Source: an uncultured Alphaproteobacteria bacterium (lineage in GTDB: Bacteria > Pseudomonadota > Alphaproteobacteria > Rhodobacterales > Rhodobacteraceae). From it: 8,653 bases of DNA. The notes under the pieces are model-generated. The model saw only the letters and a program-made list of their open reading frames with translations, made no database searches and was not told the DNA's origin. A program made the translations under genes and the position numbers. Location: positions 1-8,653 of the forward strand of contig CAKMZE010000113.1 of the NCBI GenBank assembly GCA_929200295.1. Direction: 5' to 3'. Positions 6,909-8,653 of the stretch are shown here, in pieces (positions within the stretch are counted from its first letter, which is position 1; the number at the start of each line of letters is the position of its first letter).

Positions 6909-7028
6909 GATTTTCCGCTCTCTTTTCCCATATGATCAGGCTCATTTGCAATTGTGCGAACTTCGACTTTGCAATCCTGGCACATTGGGTCACAATAGCG
7001 GATATGGCCTATTCTAAAAGGAAACCCT
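6909..7028. promoter_or_regulatory. Divergent promoter region of the ABC transporter genes, with repeats
   Basis: This 120-base gap separates the ATPase (leftward) and binding-protein (rightward) genes and must hold both starts of transcription. TTTGCAAT occurs twice in the same orientation, at 6945-6952 and 6968-6975, 23 bases apart. A 9-base dyad CGAA-C-TTCG at 6957-6965 lies between the copies. ATTGTG at 6951-6956 and CACAAT at 6991-6996 form a wider inverted pair. For the rightward gene, TTGCAA (6969-6974) and CACAAT (6991-6996) spaced by 16 could be a poor sigma-70-type promoter. AAGGA at about 7017-7021 is its ribosome binding site. The repeats could bind a regulator, but none is encoded beside them. 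Confidence 0.4.
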
Positions 7029-7808
7029 ATGACATTTTTTAAAATCATTGCCGCTGCTACGGTTTTATCACTGAGTGCGGTTGCGGCGCAGGCGCAGTCT
7101 GCCCTGAACGACATCCTTTCAAGTGGTGTGTTAAAGGTCGGAACGACCGGTGACTGGAACCCGATGACGATGCGGGATATCGCAACAAATACATATGAAG
7201 GCTATGACATTGATGTCATGACGGCCCTCGCCGCCGATATGGGTGTTGAGATCGAATTTGTTCCAACCGACTGGAAAACGCTCGTTGCTGGGGTCACATC
7301 GGGCCAATACCATATGACAGGATCTGCGTCAGTCTCAGCCGCGCGTGCAAAGGCTGCGGGTTATTCTGATAGCTACTTTTCACTCGCTACTGTGCCTTTG
7401 ACATTGGCAACAAATGCAGACCGCTTCCAAAGCTGGGATGATTTGAACCAAGCGGATGTGTCTGTGGCCGCGACCCTTGGCACAACGCAAGAGGCGCAGG
7501 TAAAACAGTATTTCCCCAATGCGACGCACCGGATTGTTGAGGCCCCCGCACGTGATTTCCAAGAGGTTCTTGCCGGCCGTGCAGATGCCAACATTACATC
7601 AAACGTTGAGGCAAATAAGCTTGTGGCGCAATATGACCAGCTGATGATCGTGCCTGTTGAGACGGGGCGTTCGCCGACACCTATTGCGATGCTTCTTCCG
7701 CAGTCTGATCAAGTATGGATCAACTATGTCAACACGTGGATCGCCTTGCAAAAAGAGCGCGGTCTCTTTGATGAGTTGGGCGTGAAGTGGCAGCTTTTGG
7801 CTGAGTAA
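7029..7808 (+). CDS. Periplasmic amino-acid-type (family 3) solute-binding protein
   Basis: Captures the ligand in the periplasm for the divergent ABC permease and ATPase. A 259-residue precursor: Sec signal peptide about 1-22 (one Lys, hydrophobic core, cleavage after AQA), then a family 3 binding fold. Landmarks are LNDILSSGVLKVGTTGDWNPM (26-46), YEGYDIDVMTALAADMG (56-72), WKTLVAGVTSGQYHM (82-96), the ligand-loop ASVSAARAKAAGYSDSY (100-116) with Arg106 at the usual carboxylate-binding place, and GRADANITSNVEA (183-195). In many relatives an Asp in that last segment binds the amino group; here the segment reads TSNVEA, so the ligand may be unusual. The sequence also resembles periplasmic cyclohexadienyl dehydratase (PheC), a member of the same fold; the adjoining importer genes favour binding. 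A good AAGGA lies before the ATG. An intrinsic terminator follows. Confidence 0.93.
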   Translation: MTFFKIIAAATVLSLSAVAAQAQSALNDILSSGVLKVGTTGDWNPMTMRDIATNTYEGYDIDVMTALAADMGVEIEFVPTDWKTLVAGVTSGQYHMTGSASVSAARAKAAGYSDSYFSLATVPLTLATNADRFQSWDDLNQADVSVAATLGTTQEAQVKQYFPNATHRIVEAPARDFQEVLAGRADANITSNVEANKLVAQYDQLMIVPVETGRSPTPIAMLLPQSDQVWINYVNTWIALQKERGLFDELGVKWQLLAE

Positions 7809-7831
7809 GCGCTGGCAATATGTGATAGATC

Positions 7832-7863
7832 AGGCCAGTCGGTTCCGGCTGGCCTTTTATTTT
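7832..7863 (+). terminator. Rho-independent terminator after the binding-protein gene
   Basis: AGGCCAG (7832-7838) pairs with CTGGCCT (7849-7855). The inner bases TCG and CGG extend the stem by three more pairs including one U-G wobble, leaving a GTTC loop. The T-rich tract TTTTATTTT follows at 7855-7863. It lies 24 bases after the binding-protein stop codon and ends about 10 bases before the next gene. Confidence 0.88.
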
Positions 7864-7873
7864 GGGTGATCTA

Positions 7874-8521
7874 ATGCTGCAAATTTATTCTGTTCCCGTG
7901 GCCACTTACTGCGCGAAACTGCGCATTATGATGCGCCACAAGGGCATCACTTGGGAAGAACTGACGCCACCCGGTGGCTACGGCTCGGCCGCGTACAAAG
8001 CCATTGTACCATCTGGCAATCTACCGGCCATGGTGCATGATGGCTTTATGCTGTCAGATTCTGAGGCGATTGCAGAATATTTGAATGAGGCTTTTGCCGC
8101 GGTGCCGATGTTGCCTAAGGATATGCACCTCAGGGCAAAGGCACGTGAAAAGAGCCGGTTCCATGATACGCGGCTCGAACCTGCGGTGCGCGCGCTTTAC
8201 CCTCAGGTCGCCTATGAGACACGTGATCAAGCAGTCGTCAGGGCAGGGGGCGAGGCGATCAGCACGCATCTTTCCGCGCTCGATTTATTACTGAGCGCAG
8301 ATGTTCTGCCCTCAGACCCGCTTTGGCTGTGTGATTGCGGGTTTGCTGTGACCTTTGCCTGGATCAATGCATTTGAAGAGGCCATGGGATTGCAGGTCAA
8401 CTGGCCTGCACGTGTAATATCCTACCAAATGCGGTTATCAGAATTCCAGGCCGTGGCGGATGAGCTATCAGCCTATCGCCCGGCAATGAAAAGCTATTTG
8501 CAAAAGGCCTATCCGACATAA
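7874..8521 (+). CDS. Glutathione S-transferase family protein
   Basis: A cytosolic 215-residue protein with the two-domain GST layout; the family commonly conjugates or reduces substrates with glutathione. The thioredoxin-like domain (about 1-75) begins LQIYSVPVATYCAKLRIMMRHKG, with Thr11, Tyr12 or Cys13 in the catalytic position, continues to SGNLPAMV with the cis-proline Pro51, and to SDSEAIAEYL (61-70), the glutathione-contact motif. The helical domain (about 85-205) includes LWLCDCGFAVTFAWINAF (150-167), the usual buried Asp-containing core helix. An in-frame TTG at 7862 exists, but it sits in the terminator T tract. I chose the ATG at 7874, which puts the beta-strand start in the normal place. 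The ribosome binding site is weak (GGTG 5 bases upstream). Reaction and substrate are unknown. Confidence 0.88.
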   Translation: MLQIYSVPVATYCAKLRIMMRHKGITWEELTPPGGYGSAAYKAIVPSGNLPAMVHDGFMLSDSEAIAEYLNEAFAAVPMLPKDMHLRAKAREKSRFHDTRLEPAVRALYPQVAYETRDQAVVRAGGEAISTHLSALDLLLSADVLPSDPLWLCDCGFAVTFAWINAFEEAMGLQVNWPARVISYQMRLSEFQAVADELSAYRPAMKSYLQKAYPT

Positions 8522-8533
8522 CGCTCGCCTCTG

Positions 8534-8629
8534 TCAAAGTGGGATGGGATTTACATAATGAGGCACATCATAGCCGCGTTTCACTGCGGGGCGGGCGGCG
8601 GCGGGCGCTACCCCCAACTGCGACTCTTG
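8534..8629 (-). pseudogene. Possible C-terminal remnant of a second GST-like gene
   Basis: On the - strand a frame ends in TGA at 8534-8536. Its last residues read ARPAVKRGYDVPHYVNPIPL, which closely resembles the C-terminus of GST-family proteins (the common AARPAVQRG-DVP ending). Going upstream the frame turns into QESQLGVAPAA, unlike GST sequence, and meets a TAA at 8630-8632. If this was a GST gene, the join to its body is broken between about 8605 and 8632 by a frameshift, deletion or insertion. It would have converged on the intact GST gene with 12 bases between stops. The match is by eye and short; a chance frame in GC-rich DNA is possible. A competing + strand frame opens at 8558. Confidence 0.33.
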
Positions 8630-8653
8630 TTAGAAAACAGTAGTTTATCTAAC
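8629..8653. repeat. 25-base imperfect palindrome at the right edge
   Basis: GTTAGAAAAC (8629-8638) faces GTTTATCTAAC (8643-8653) around the 4-base loop AGTA. Ten base pairs form with one bulged T. The element is AT-rich and directly follows a very GC-rich, GGC-repeating stretch (8586-8608). It reaches the last base of the window, so its full extent is unknown. It could be a transcript hairpin, a protein site or the end of an inserted element. Confidence 0.55.

Noticed and set aside
7862..7873. TTG start for the GST gene at 7862.
   Set aside because: It lies in the T tract of a strong terminator and adds only MGDL before the normal first beta strand.
8629..8653. Integron attC-like ends (GTTAGA ... 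ATCTAAC).
   Set aside because: The right end fits RYYYAAC, but the left GTTAGAA breaks GTTRRRY at the last base. The order and 25-base length are wrong for an attC site, and no integrase or cassette array is seen.
8558..8653. + strand frame opening at ATG 8558 (MRHIIAAFHCGAGGGG...), open to the window edge.
   Set aside because: It has a possible GGGA upstream, but the 32 residues are not recognisable and the run of Gly comes from the GC-rich triplet stretch. The opposite strand gives a GST-like tail, which I find more convincing. Not excluded.
1..8653. CRISPR array, tRNA, rRNA, transposase, phage or toxin-antitoxin genes.
   Set aside because: None seen. The RHH protein recalls antitoxins, but its neighbour is a DUF4169 protein with no toxin features, and the fumC setting fits the housekeeping RHH family.

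Overview
The window looks like chromosomal DNA of a marine alphaproteobacterium of the Rhodobacteraceae (Roseobacter group). This rests on moderate GC content, the sspB / fumC / DUF4169 / ribbon-helix-helix gene order, the SspB C-terminus ending in a VSLDQFRK-type tail, and the general character of the transporter proteins. It is inference from protein character; no database was searched.

Layout. (1) Positions 1-1372, + strand: a cytochrome P450 whose start lies almost at the window edge. (2) Positions 1373-1662: an AT-rich gap (about 25-36 % GC by hand count) holding one unrecognised 59-codon ORF. (3) Positions 1631-6908, all on the - strand: seven tightly packed genes. In transcription order they are an amino-acid-type ABC ATPase, its permease, a MATE-family exporter, the ClpXP adaptor SspB, class II fumarase FumC, a small basic DUF4169 protein and a small ribbon-helix-helix protein. 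Spacings are 9, 2, 49, 68, -4 and 0 bases. The set is probably two or three transcription units: ATPase-permease-MATE, sspB (perhaps with its own promoter), and fumC-DUF4169-RHH. (4) Positions 6909-7028: a divergent control region with a repeated TTTGCAAT element. (5) Positions 7029-7808, + strand: the periplasmic solute-binding protein of the ABC system, closed by a strong intrinsic terminator at 7832-7863. (6) Positions 7874-8521, + strand: a glutathione-S-transferase-fold protein starting only 10 bases past that terminator. (7) Positions 8522-8653: a short stretch that seems to hold the C-terminal remnant of a second GST-like gene on the - strand, plus a 25-base imperfect palindrome at the very edge.

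How the genes work together. The solute-binding protein, permease and ATPase make one polar-amino-acid-type importer, with the binding protein transcribed away from the other two. The MATE exporter appears translationally coupled to the permease, so uptake and efflux may be made together. SspB (proteolysis), FumC (TCA cycle), DUF4169 and RHH form a conserved housekeeping neighbourhood; why they stay together is not obvious.

I found no CRISPR array, tRNA, rRNA, transposase or recognisable phage gene, and no clear new multi-gene system. The best leads are the lipoprotein-like N-terminus on the ABC permease, the ABC-MATE coupling, the unusual ligand-site residues of the binding protein, the AT-rich small ORF, and the broken GST-like end with its palindrome.
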